Shown here one piece after another: positions 44,994-53,470 of a DNA stretch of 64,000 bases. The translations under genes and the position numbers were made by a program. Position 1 is the stretch's first letter, and every line of letters begins with the position of its first letter. The notes under the pieces were generated by a model. The model was given only the letters and a program-made list of their open reading frames with translations, searched no databases and was not told the DNA's origin. Source of the DNA: Porphyromonas circumdentaria (GTDB taxonomy: Bacteria; Bacteroidota; Bacteroidia; Bacteroidales; Porphyromonadaceae); the NCBI RefSeq assembly GCF_900167105.1, contig NZ_FUXE01000004.1, positions 1-64,000 of the forward strand, given 5' to 3'.

Positions 44994-47131
44994 AGTATCA
45001 CTCCTTTGTTGCTGTCTATTTTGCTAATATCCAAGCCCATCTCTTCGGAGTAGGCTTCGTCGGGAATTATAAACGGATGGCTTCCCTTATCAAGCTGTCT
45101 CCTTCCTTTCACACCATGGTAGAGGGTAGGTATCTCCAACTGGAGCCTTGTTGCCAGATCGCCATCTTTGTAGGCAAACTCATCGCTTGCCGCGATACAC
45201 ACCACGCTCTCGATGTCGAGTAGCTCAAAGAGAATGGCCTTGCTGTGGTGCGTTAGGCAGTCTATCGTGAACTCGCCACTCGGCTGGAAGATGGTATGCT
45301 GGTCAATTTGTGTAAAGTCGATAGAGGTAAATACTTCGTCTATTTTGGATTGTATCTCCCTTTCTCGCAGAGGTTTTCCATCTTCGAGTACCTCAAATGA
45401 CTTTTGCAGAGTGGCTACATCATAGGGTCTCGCCCCCTGTTGGCTTTTCGATGGGGCTATTACGTAAATATCTTTCAAGTGTCCGATGGTCTCTTGCGTT
45501 CTTTTACGATTGACCCGACCAAAGCGTTGTATCATAGCGTCCAGCGGAGCACACTCGGTAATCATTACATCGAAACTTATATCCAGACTAACCTCCACAA
45601 TCTGTGTCGCTACCACGATGCAAGCCTCGTTTGAAGTATTGAATTGCTCCACGGCGTTGCCCTCTGCATCTCTACCGAGTAAAGCTCGCTCTTTTTCGTT
45701 GCGATCTTTTCGCTTGAAGCGACTATGCAAGAGCATGGAGGGGACGGAGGGGTAGAGTTCCTTGATTTGTTCGAAAACTTCCTGCGCCCTCTTTACCCGA
45801 TTTTGTACAATGAGCACTTTATCTCCCCTTTCAATAGCTTGCTTGATAATGGGGAAAAGATTTTCGAAAGAAGTAGCCTTATGGATAATGTGTCTATCGT
45901 ACAAATCCAATATTTCGGCAGGAAGCTTTATTTCCAATACATCATCCCCTAATATCTTTACGATCTTGTTGTATAGTATTGATGGCATGGTTGCTGTGCC
46001 GATGTGTATCCTGCACCCGTTTGCTTTTAAGATTTCGACCAGTTTTAGTACAATGGCTTGCGATATGCCCGAGTAGGTGTGTACTTCGTCTAAGATTACA
46101 TCGCAATCTTTTAAGTCCAGGAGCATAGCCTCGTATCCCTTCATCCCGAAAGCCAAAGCCGCCAGTTGGTGAGGTGTTAAGATTTTCACAGAGGAGCCGA
46201 TGTGAGACTGGAGTACTGTCTCTTCGTCGTGGTGTCCTTTTCGCTTTATCACTTGTGAGGTAGCGTGCAGTACTCTTATGTCCAAGTCGGGATTGTCCCT
46301 TTCCAAATCGTTGGCAACTCTTTGATACATCGCGTTGATTGAGGCTTGAAAGGGTAGGGTGTAAAAGACTCTTCCTCTGCATCGCCTAAAGAGATAGTCC
46401 GTTTTGCCTGCTCCCGTAGGGGCAACTACTATCGTGTGCTTTTGGGGGCTATCGGCATCTAATAGAGAGAGGGCGTAGAGAGCATTGGGACGATTGTAGA
46501 ACGATAAATCGGGCACCTTGAAGAGCCGAGGAAGAAAAGTCTCTACTCTGTCATCTACAGCAGAGGCAAGATGATCTGCTCCCATCAGAAGGCCTTTCCA
46601 CTCCGATACACCCCGCTCTCTTGACCTTTTTTCGCAGTAATCGATGGCGTACTGCAAGTTCTCTTCGGCCTCTTGTCTCGAGATGTGATTGTAGGGAATG
46701 CCCAGAGCAACTAATACCTCCCACGCTTTCTCGGCCCACTCTTCCCAGTGCCCCAAATGAAAGTCTATGTATTCATACTCTTCTTCCAAATCGAGTAAGC
46801 CCAAATTGGATATATCTTTTTTTACCGATTTGTGATGACTTACAACCATTTCTATGAGAGCCTCCCACTGTTCTTTGGGGAAAGCAGAGAGAAAAAAGAG
46901 CGATGCTATTTCATGGCGAAAGGGTTTATTACTTCTATTGTAGGTTTGCTTTAGTCGTTCCTGAAACACGTGGTGTGCTTTCCCTATATCATGGAGAATG
47001 GCACCATTGCGAGCCATCACTTTATCTTTCGAGAGATGTTCCGCTACACGTTCTGCCATAGCAACCACATGCTCTGTATGAGCAAGCAATGTGGTCCAAT
47101 TAGGATCTGACTTGGCAAATAGCGTATTCAT
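44990..47131 (-). CDS. cas3: CRISPR-associated helicase-nuclease Cas3
   Basis: About 713 residues from ATG 47131, which overlaps the cas5 stop as ATGA and is preferred over the longer frame. The HD nuclease domain includes HTEHVVAMA, HDIGKAHH (about residues 47-54), RHEIASLFFL and VSHHKS. The SF2 helicase has Walker A APTGAGKT (about 240), DEVHTYSGISQ (motif II), IGTATMPS (motif III) and MIQRFGRVNRK (motif VI). All key nuclease and helicase residues are present, so it should be able to degrade target DNA processively. Its place between cas5 and cas8 is unusual; cas3 most often lies at an end of the operon. Confidence 0.93.
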   Translation of the reverse strand: MNTLFAKSDPNWTTLLAHTEHVVAMAERVAEHLSKDKVMARNGAILHDIGKAHHVFQERLKQTYNRSNKPFRHEIASLFFLSAFPKEQWEALIEMVVSHHKSVKKDISNLGLLDLEEEYEYIDFHLGHWEEWAEKAWEVLVALGIPYNHISRQEAEENLQYAIDYCEKRSRERGVSEWKGLLMGADHLASAVDDRVETFLPRLFKVPDLSFYNRPNALYALSLLDADSPQKHTIVVAPTGAGKTDYLFRRCRGRVFYTLPFQASINAMYQRVANDLERDNPDLDIRVLHATSQVIKRKGHHDEETVLQSHIGSSVKILTPHQLAALAFGMKGYEAMLLDLKDCDVILDEVHTYSGISQAIVLKLVEILKANGCRIHIGTATMPSILYNKIVKILGDDVLEIKLPAEILDLYDRHIIHKATSFENLFPIIKQAIERGDKVLIVQNRVKRAQEVFEQIKELYPSVPSMLLHSRFKRKDRNEKERALLGRDAEGNAVEQFNTSNEACIVVATQIVEVSLDISFDVMITECAPLDAMIQRFGRVNRKRTQETIGHLKDIYVIAPSKSQQGARPYDVATLQKSFEVLEDGKPLREREIQSKIDEVFTSIDFTQIDQHTIFQPSGEFTIDCLTHHSKAILFELLDIESVVCIAASDEFAYKDGDLATRLQLEIPTLYHGVKGRRQLDKGSHPFIIPDEAYSEEMGLDISKIDSNKGVIL

Positions 47132-47727
47132 TCGAAGCTCTTGACAGGAGTACCTACTATTTTCAGCCAACCGTACATTTGTTCTCCCGTTCTTCGGTTG
47201 ATCCCCACGAGAAAGGAGCGATCGTCCTTTTCAAATATGAGTTCAAATCCACCCATCTCATCTTCGTTGTCGAACTCCTCTTCCGAAAGCCCAAATATTT
47301 CTTGGGGAAGCATGATATCTTCATTGCGAATAAGACATATATGCTGTGTAAAGGCTCTCTCTGCATCCTCTTGCTCTTTGAAAGCTAAGTGTAGCACAGG
47401 GTTTACCATTACTCCTCGAACGATAACGGAGTTCTCTCTTTGAAACAAGAATTCCTTGCCTTTCTTGGTTCTATTCCAACCTCTTGTTTGCATTACTTCC
47501 TGTTGTTGAGAGATTTGATCATAAGAGAGGCGGTGTCTTGCAATTTTTTGAATACCCAAAACATCCAGCAGTTCGGGGAAGAGTTTTTTCTCAATACCCT
47601 CTACGATGCTTGGGGTCAGAAACTGTTGAGAGAATGTCTCACTATCTCTTACGCTGGTCCATGGTTTGATAAAGCCAAAAGGACCTGTATATTTCACGAC
47701 ATAAAGTTGCCTGTTCATAGTTGCCAT
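47128..47727 (-). CDS. cas5: CRISPR type I protein Cas5
   Basis: About 199 residues from ATG 47727, which overlaps the cas6 stop as TAATG. The N-terminal strand YVVKYTGPFGFIKPWTSVRD, followed by the FLTPSIVEGIEKKLFPELL segment, matches the Cas5 pattern of a beta strand, a tip and the conserved 'T-P-S-x-x-x-G' turn. Cas5 caps the 5' handle of the crRNA in Cascade. It carries no obvious RNase motif; Cas6 just upstream should process the crRNA. The C-terminal GINRRTGEQMYGWLKIVG is compatible with the family but less diagnostic. Confidence 0.75.
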   Translation of the reverse strand: MATMNRQLYVVKYTGPFGFIKPWTSVRDSETFSQQFLTPSIVEGIEKKLFPELLDVLGIQKIARHRLSYDQISQQQEVMQTRGWNRTKKGKEFLFQRENSVIVRGVMVNPVLHLAFKEQEDAERAFTQHICLIRNEDIMLPQEIFGLSEEEFDNEDEMGGFELIFEKDDRSFLVGINRRTGEQMYGWLKIVGTPVKSFE

Positions 47728-48386
47728 TATTTTAATGCTCCGAATCCAACTCCTGTACTGTTGCCGATGCCTACGTTCCATGCAAAAGCTATCATTTCGG
47801 GGCTTCCCTCGATGATTATCGGGCAGAGAGAGGTCTTGTTCTTAACATCTTTGTAGGAGATTACTTTGGTTTTTGGGAAAGGGAATTGACGGTCGAAATA
47901 TACCTTGACATTTCCTGCATCCAAACCTGCTATACGAGCTTTGGCTTTTAGGGTTTCTGTCATAAATGTATCGGCTTCTTTGTCGAGATAGGTGTAGTGC
48001 GTCTCTTTAACTTCGTTGTGCCTTTTGATTAAAATAGGGCTTGCCAAGAGAAATCTCTCCTTTTCGCTAAACTCGGGAGTTTGTTCGATACGAATATCTA
48101 CTACTCTTACTCCTGCAAACATATCGGGCTCTTCCAAAATACTTTTAACTACCCTTCGTGCCTGTTCGGTATCATAAAAGTTCAAGGTAAAGTAGGAGCC
48201 ATTCTCTACTTTGATACCTTCTTTAGAGACCTCTACATTGCGCAGCCATGAGAAAGAATAGAGACTCATTTTTCCATGTTCATTATTGTTCTTCCCCAAC
48301 CATTTATGTATGCAACCTGTGAGTAGGTGTTGATAGTTAAAATCGATGAATCGGTTAGAGGCCGATGTCTTTATATGTAGTCTCAT
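47727..48386 (-). CDS. cas6: crRNA-processing endoribonuclease Cas6
   Basis: A 219-residue protein ending in the glycine-rich loop GIGNSTGVGFGALK, the hallmark of Cas6 proteins. The N-terminal MRLHIKTSASNRFIDFNYQH, then LLTGCIHKWL, is the usual start of the first ferredoxin-like fold, and the histidines here (H20, H28) are candidates for catalysis. It should cut the repeat in the precursor crRNA. It is the first gene of the cas operon, 23 bp after a -7 box. Confidence 0.88.
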   Translation of the reverse strand: MRLHIKTSASNRFIDFNYQHLLTGCIHKWLGKNNNEHGKMSLYSFSWLRNVEVSKEGIKVENGSYFTLNFYDTEQARRVVKSILEEPDMFAGVRVVDIRIEQTPEFSEKERFLLASPILIKRHNEVKETHYTYLDKEADTFMTETLKAKARIAGLDAGNVKVYFDRQFPFPKTKVISYKDVKNKTSLCPIIIEGSPEMIAFAWNVGIGNSTGVGFGALK

Positions 48387-48408
48387 AAGATTGTTCCATT
48401 TTGTTTTG

Positions 48409-48416
48409 CAAATGTA
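48409..48416 (-). promoter_or_regulatory. -7 box of the cas operon promoter
   Basis: TACATTTG on the minus strand fits TAnnTTTG and would start transcription about 16 nt before the cas6 ATG. The -33 box is not clear. Confidence 0.4.
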
Positions 48417-48595
48417 GTAAATAAATACACTTAAATACTTATTAAGTGAGAAGTCTCCTGTTAATCTCTTTCATGCTTGGGTGAGAGGAGTATAATATGC
48501 TCTTTGTTGTTAAAAGATTCTTCTCTGGGGAAGGCTCTTTTGAAAAGGTCTTATTATAGGCTCGTAGAGATAGGGAAAGAGGAGGGGAAGGGGGA

Positions 48596-49411
48596 TTAGC
48601 GGAGCAGACAGTAGCGGTAGAGCCATCGCAGAAGTGGGGCAAAGGGGCGAGCCAAAGGTGCTGTAAGGCGTGCCCACCAAGGAATGTAAAAGGCGCGTCT
48701 GCCCATAGCCAAACGCATCAGTAGGCGAGCGGCTTCGTCTGCCGTGTAACTCGGTAAGCGTCGGTAGGCTTCATTCGCCTGTGACATAGGTGTCGCCACT
48801 AACGGCATATAGGCTATACGCACCCGAACGCCTCGTACGGGGAGTTCCATTTGAGCCGTCCTACACCACAGGTCGGTAGCTCCTTTCGATGCGTGGTAGG
48901 CAGACCAATGTGCTGTCTTTGGGTAGAGCAAACTCACCGAAGAGGTATAGACGATGCACCCTCGGGCACGCTCCAACGCTGGGATAAGTGCCAGCGCAAG
49001 ATGCACGGTGGCTCGATAGTTTAGGTCGATGGTGCGGTCGAAGTCGTGCGCACGGTCAAGGCTTTTCGCAAGAGGTCGGCAGATAGATTTGCCTGCGTTG
49101 GCAAAGAAGTAATCGACACTTGGCAGCAAGCGAGGAAGTTCTGCGCAGAGAGCCTCCAAAGCTTCCTTTTCTCGGAGGTCTAAAGCTCGGTAGAGGGCTC
49201 GACACCCTATTTGCTCTGCCTCACGACAGAGTGTTTGTAGCTCCTCTTCTCGGCGTGCTATAAGCAAAAGATGTGCACCTGCCGCCATCAATCGACGGGC
49301 GAGAGCCGCTCCGATGCCCGAGGAAGCCCCTGTAATGACCACCCAACGCCCTGCAAAATGCTTATGCAAATGAGAGGGCGAACTGTGCGGAGTGGGATAA
49401 AGCAGGTGCAT
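48596..49411 (-). CDS. Short-chain dehydrogenase/reductase
   Basis: A 271-residue classical SDR enzyme. It has the cofactor loop TGASSGIG (about residues 33-40), NAG (about 104-106) and the catalytic Ser and Tyr-x3-Lys in TSSVSLLYPKTAHWSAYHASK (shown here by its ends; Tyr about 168, Lys about 172). It reduces or oxidises a carbonyl or hydroxyl with NAD(P)H. An arginine after the second strand (ARRE) may favour NADP. The strongly basic, hydrophobic C-terminus suggests membrane association. The acyl-CoA synthetase-like gene on the same strand is separated from it by the CRISPR operon. Substrate unknown. Confidence 0.88.
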   Translation of the reverse strand: MHLLYPTPHSSPSHLHKHFAGRWVVITGASSGIGAALARRLMAAGAHLLLIARREEELQTLCREAEQIGCRALYRALDLREKEALEALCAELPRLLPSVDYFFANAGKSICRPLAKSLDRAHDFDRTIDLNYRATVHLALALIPALERARGCIVYTSSVSLLYPKTAHWSAYHASKGATDLWCRTAQMELPVRGVRVRIAYMPLVATPMSQANEAYRRLPSYTADEAARLLMRLAMGRRAFYIPWWARLTAPLARPFAPLLRWLYRYCLLR

Positions 49412-49462
49412 AGAGGTGTCGACAGCTAAGAGAAATCAATGAAAATCTATCAAAGGAATAGC

Positions 49463-49512
49463 AAAAGTCGCTCCGAAGAATGTCTCTGAAGGCATCATTC
49501 GGAACGACTTTT
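49463..49512. terminator. Strong hairpin terminator downstream of the CoA-transferase
   Basis: AAAAGTCGCTCCGAA pairs with TTCGGAACGACTTTT with one mismatch, giving a bidirectional terminator with flanking A and T runs. Confidence 0.8.
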
Positions 49513-49532
49513 ATTCATTCTAAACGGTGGGT

Positions 49533-50837
49533 TTATTTGAAGTAGCCGATCATTTTGCGGGCAGCTTCCTCGAGTTCGGCACGGAAGTCGGGGTGCGCTA
49601 TCGAGATGAGTGCCTTGGCACGCTCAGACATAGTGCACCCTCGCATGCGAGCGATACCGAACTCCGTGATGATATAGTCCACCTCGTTACGCCCTGTGGT
49701 TACAATAGAACCCTCTTTGAGGGTGGGCACAATGCGAGAGACTGTACCCTCTTTGGCGGTGGCAGGCATGGCGATAATCGAAACACCTCCCTTGGAACGC
49801 TTAGCCCCACGCACGAAATCGACCTGACCACCCGACCCACTGAAGAGCGAGTAACCGATACTCTCTGCGGTAACTTGACCGTAGAGGTCAATCTCAATAC
49901 AGGAGTTGATAGAGACTACATTGTCGTGCTGACCGATGATAAAGGGGTCATTCGTATAGTCTACGGGGTGCATCTCCACATCGGGATTGTGATCTAAGAA
50001 CTTGTACAACTCTTGCGAACCAAAAGTAAAGGCCGATACGACCTTACCAGGGTGGAGCTTTTTCGCCCGACCGTTGATAACGCCCGACTTCATCAAGCGC
50101 ATAACACCATCGGTGAACATCTCGGTGTGGATGCCCAAGTCCTTACGATCTTCCAAGTTATTGAGCACCGCATCGGGTATTGCTCCGATGCCAAGCTGGA
50201 GAGTGGCTCCGTCGCCAATCAGAGAGGCGCAGTACTTACCAATCGTGGCCTCAATCTCTCCAATAGGAGCTTGGGGTACGGTAACAAGCGGAGCGTCTAT
50301 CTCAATGATATAATCCAATCGACTTACAGGCACACGTGTATCGCCATAGAGGTAGGGCATTTGTTTGTTGATGATGCCTACCACTTTCTGTGCATGGTCT
50401 ATGGCAGCTCGAGTATAGTCGCACGAAACGCCCATGGAGCATATACCCTCTGCATCGGGAGTAGAGAGCTGTATCACGGCGAGGTCTACGGGATAGAAGC
50501 CTTGCTTGAAGAGCCCAGGCACTTCGTGAAAGTGGCAAGGAAGAAAGTCTACGCGTCCCTCTTTGAAAGCATTACGACCTTGACGCTCCATAAAGTTGAT
50601 GATGGGGCGCACTTTGCCCTCCATTTCGGGTGTTAGGTATAGTCCTTTTCCGAAGTAGAGTACGTGGAAAAGATTGACAAAGGGAATGGTGTCTCGCTGA
50701 GCATACATCTCTTCGATGAAGCAGTCTATATGTGCTGCTCCGCTTCCCACTACCACATTTGCGCCCTCAAATAGAGACTTCTGTACCGCTTCGGCGGCTG
50801 TTACCAAGTGTTCTTTGTAATACGATTGCCAATTCAT
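49533..50837 (-). CDS. Acyl-CoA:acetate CoA-transferase (4-hydroxybutyrate/butyrate type)
   Basis: A 434-residue member of the acetyl-CoA hydrolase/transferase family. It has GANVVVGSGAAHIDCF near the N-terminus, LQLGIGAIPDAVLNNL (about residue 215) and IHTEMFTDGVMRLMKSGVIN, with E238 in the 'HTEM' segment in the place of the family's catalytic glutamate. The C-terminal FGIARMRGCTMSERAKALIS is also typical. It exchanges CoA between short-chain acyl-CoA and acetate and probably takes part in butyrate or propionate formation by fermentation. It is a single gene with its own promoter (50865) and terminator. Confidence 0.9.
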   Translation of the reverse strand: MNWQSYYKEHLVTAAEAVQKSLFEGANVVVGSGAAHIDCFIEEMYAQRDTIPFVNLFHVLYFGKGLYLTPEMEGKVRPIINFMERQGRNAFKEGRVDFLPCHFHEVPGLFKQGFYPVDLAVIQLSTPDAEGICSMGVSCDYTRAAIDHAQKVVGIINKQMPYLYGDTRVPVSRLDYIIEIDAPLVTVPQAPIGEIEATIGKYCASLIGDGATLQLGIGAIPDAVLNNLEDRKDLGIHTEMFTDGVMRLMKSGVINGRAKKLHPGKVVSAFTFGSQELYKFLDHNPDVEMHPVDYTNDPFIIGQHDNVVSINSCIEIDLYGQVTAESIGYSLFSGSGGQVDFVRGAKRSKGGVSIIAMPATAKEGTVSRIVPTLKEGSIVTTGRNEVDYIITEFGIARMRGCTMSERAKALISIAHPDFRAELEEAARKMIGYFK

Positions 50838-50864
50838 TGGTTATAAATCTTTATATAATGAGTA

Positions 50865-50872
50865 CAAAGATA
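50865..50872 (-). promoter_or_regulatory. -7 box of the CoA-transferase promoter
   Basis: TATCTTTG on the minus strand, 28 bp before the start codon, fits TAnnTTTG. The leader would be about 20 nt. Confidence 0.5.
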
Positions 50873-50979
50873 CACCTATTTAGGACTATTGTATAGCACT
50901 GCACTTTCTTTTTTTAGTGCATTCTTGTAGAGGCTTACGTCATATCTATTGGGTGCTACCTCCTGAAAATAGTCCATAA

Positions 50980-51016
50980 AAAACCTCTGCGCGGAAGATG
51001 CTCCTGCAGAGGTTTT
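50980..51016. terminator. Rho-independent terminator of the gene at 51111
   Basis: AAAACCTCTGC (50980-50990) pairs with GCAGAGGTTTT (51006-51016). A- and T-runs allow both directions, but it lies 3' of the minus-strand gene. Confidence 0.75.
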
Positions 51017-51110
51017 ATATACTATTTATTTCCCCGATGAAAATCGGGTGTATAGCGAGTATCTAACTTCCACGGAGAGGAGACGTATCCTCTCCAGCTT
51101 TTGCCTGCTC

Positions 51111-52916
51111 TTATCGGAGGTTAACCTTCGTCGCCTCGTCGCCTACACGTACAATGTAGAGAGCCTCGGGAAGTTGTGCTACATCTATTTGTGCCGTTCC
51201 CCCTTCGTTGGTCATAGCAGTGAGGAGGAGTTCGCCCTCTATTGAGTAGAGTTCTACTCGGCTAAGTGGTGTGGTGTGGAGTATTTGTAGAGAGCCAGTT
51301 GCCTCTTCGAAGCGCACCACAAGCCCTTTCTCGGCTACTTTCTCTACCGATTCGACTTTCTCAAACACGGCACTTATCAGCATCTTGGGACTGGAAGTCG
51401 TTACCTCTTTAGAGATAAGTATATCGGTTACGATATCGTCTCCCGTAGCCACTTCTGTCGTTACGGTAAGTGTTTTGAGTTTCACCTCTCCTATGCCCTG
51501 TTGAGGCTCTGCGACCACTCGGAGTACTTGTCCGTATTTAACTTTTTTGAGTTGCTCTTCATTGTAGCCTTCTATGCTTATGGTACCAGGCCCTTCGCTA
51601 TGGAGAGTTACGTTGCAAACCTTCTCTCTGAAAGTAGCTTTTACGACCGTAGGTCCCGTTACTGTAAAGCGTCCGTCCGTAGGCCTGAGGTCTATGTCGT
51701 TGGCTGTAAAGGAGACCAGTTCGTACTCTCTCTTGTGAGATACAATAGCCCATAGCTCCGAGCCTTCTGGTACATTATTGAGGTCGTCGGCACCTACCAT
51801 ACGTATTTTCCCTCCTTCTCCACACTCGACGGTTACGGGGTGCGTGGGTAGTGGGTCTGTACCCTCGTAGGGCATAAATTTATCGAGTTCTTCACGCCAT
51901 TCCACGATGTCCCATCCTCTCTTTGCAGCTGCCGCTACCTGCGCTTTGGTACAGATGCTGTACTCTATGGTATTGGGGCTGGTAAAATCCATGAGGGCAA
52001 AAATGCCTCTTTTCTCTTTTTCGGAGCGGTCGGGTAGTGAGGCTATGAGGTTGTCGAGAGCTTTCCCTTTAAGGTGGTTGAGGGTGCAGTAGAGCTCTTC
52101 GAGCATAGGCATTTTAGAGGCATCAAGAGCCACCATACCCGTAGAGTCGGCGACAAACATGGTCAGGTCTCCATGTAGAGAGACTTCTGAGTCTCTTAGC
52201 TCCACTCCAAAGAGCCGACCGTTGAGCCATTTGCCGCGTGCTCCTTTGATTTCAACGAGCGATCTTGCTCTACCCCCGATTCTTATACGAGACTTGTAGG
52301 GCTTGTTGGTTGTGAAAGAAATAATGCCTGTCCCTTTAGTTGCATCGCTCCCAATAAAGGGAATCCAAAAACCTCCGTCCCACTCTTGAGTATGCCAACC
52401 TTTGGCTTGAGCGGCATCTACTTGAGCCATGGTACATCTATTCTGATCGTTGGGGTGCTCTTTTGTGTTTATCATCAGAAGTAGCCCTGGTTCAGGGAGT
52501 GCACTGCGGTCGGGTAATCCCTCGATAAGAGCGTCGGTGGCCTCTCCAAAAAGGAGGTTGTCATAGCAGTTAATCTCGTCAATGGTTGGGCAGCCGCTTA
52601 CATCGAGCCAAGTAATTTGTGCTTCGGCGCAAATAAAAACTGTGATATCTCCACGTAGGGTAATTTCGTTTTTAATGACTGTGTAGTTGAAGAACTGGTC
52701 GTTTTGGAATTTGCCCGCTAATCCGTCGAATTCTACGTTCCCATTGGCTTTAATTCCGAGTTCTATCTTACTACCCAGAGGAGCGTTTGTTTTCATTTTG
52801 ATAACACCGTTACCCGTAGTAGACTGTGCTACACTGCTTGCGGTCGCTATCCCCAAGAGTAACAGTATCAGCAACCCTACAAAAGGGCGATGAATGTGCG
52901 TAAAAATTCTTTTCAT
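51111..52916 (-). CDS. Secreted cap-module protein with InlB-type B repeats and T9SS tail
   Basis: A 601-residue protein with a signal peptide (MKRIFTHIHRPFVGLLILLL, then LGIATASSVAQ). Two copies of the LRR-family module follow, but each has only one leucine-rich repeat left: the beta segment (VIKMKTNAPLGSKIELGI), ALIEGLPDRSALPEPG with RCTMAQVDAAQAKGW, and later LIASLPDRSEKEKRG with ICTKAQVAAAAKRGW. Residues about 350-510 hold two divergent B-repeat-like domains (TVECGEGGKIRMVG; VTLHSEGPGTISIEG). The end (VELYSIEGELLLTA; LPEALYIVRVGDEATKVNLR) is a longer type A sorting domain than in the other paralogues. A cell-surface role is likely. Confidence 0.8.
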   Translation of the reverse strand: MKRIFTHIHRPFVGLLILLLLGIATASSVAQSTTGNGVIKMKTNAPLGSKIELGIKANGNVEFDGLAGKFQNDQFFNYTVIKNEITLRGDITVFICAEAQITWLDVSGCPTIDEINCYDNLLFGEATDALIEGLPDRSALPEPGLLLMINTKEHPNDQNRCTMAQVDAAQAKGWHTQEWDGGFWIPFIGSDATKGTGIISFTTNKPYKSRIRIGGRARSLVEIKGARGKWLNGRLFGVELRDSEVSLHGDLTMFVADSTGMVALDASKMPMLEELYCTLNHLKGKALDNLIASLPDRSEKEKRGIFALMDFTSPNTIEYSICTKAQVAAAAKRGWDIVEWREELDKFMPYEGTDPLPTHPVTVECGEGGKIRMVGADDLNNVPEGSELWAIVSHKREYELVSFTANDIDLRPTDGRFTVTGPTVVKATFREKVCNVTLHSEGPGTISIEGYNEEQLKKVKYGQVLRVVAEPQQGIGEVKLKTLTVTTEVATGDDIVTDILISKEVTTSSPKMLISAVFEKVESVEKVAEKGLVVRFEEATGSLQILHTTPLSRVELYSIEGELLLTAMTNEGGTAQIDVAQLPEALYIVRVGDEATKVNLR

Positions 52917-53147
52917 ACTATAGTCTTAAAAGTGAATATTCTCGTGGAATGTGTGAAAAGACAATGTGGGTATTTTCTTTTCACGCTGTAAATTTATAAA
53001 TAATTTTGTTTCTGCAATTCTTTTAGGATAGAAAAAAGCCTTGTAGCGAGGTGTAGTTTTGTTGAAAAGAGAGTGAAGACGGAAACGGTGTCTATGTCTT
53101 GACGGGGCTTCGATAATCCCGTTTGCGAAGTCTCCTTGTGAAGGGTG

Positions 53148-53217
53148 AAAAGTTTGCACAGGAGGAAATTGCTGTAACCTTATATGGAAACTCGAGTTTC
53201 CTCTTGTGTAAACTTTC
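53148..53217 (+). repeat. 22-bp repeat units, two direct and one inverted (family B, locus 4)
   Basis: Direct units start at 53148 (AAAAGTTTGCACAGGAGGAA) and 53170. An inverted 22-bp unit lies at 53196-53217. The direct and inverted parts meet at the palindrome GGAAACTCGAGTTTCC. Confidence 0.7.
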
Positions 53218-53457
53218 CCTCTCATAGGTGGTAACCAAAGCGGTGATATTATCTTGCATGAAAGAGGGTATATAGCTATCCTTTTAAGGATATATACCGT
53301 GTCGCAAAGACAAACGCCCTCTCGCCCCTTTTCAGAGCAGTGCCTTATAGGATATAATATAGGTGTGATAATACTGGCTCTATATTTCGATACAAACAGC
53401 AAGTGCAGTAAACGACATTTATACCCGAGAGAAGTCTGCTTAACGCGCTCTTATTGT

Positions 53458-53465
53458 TACCTTTG
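53458..53465 (+). promoter_or_regulatory. -7 box at the glycosyltransferase start
   Basis: TACCTTTG ends five bases before ATG 53471, so the transcript would begin at or near the start codon (leaderless). Confidence 0.35.
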
Positions 53466-53470
53466 CAGGC

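Larger units (their letters stand above)
52917..53470. other. Intergenic, no gene; holds a 22-bp repeat array
   Basis: Contains the family B locus at 53148-53217 and a -7 box just before the glycosyltransferase gene. Open frames on the minus strand are not protein-like. Confidence 0.5.
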
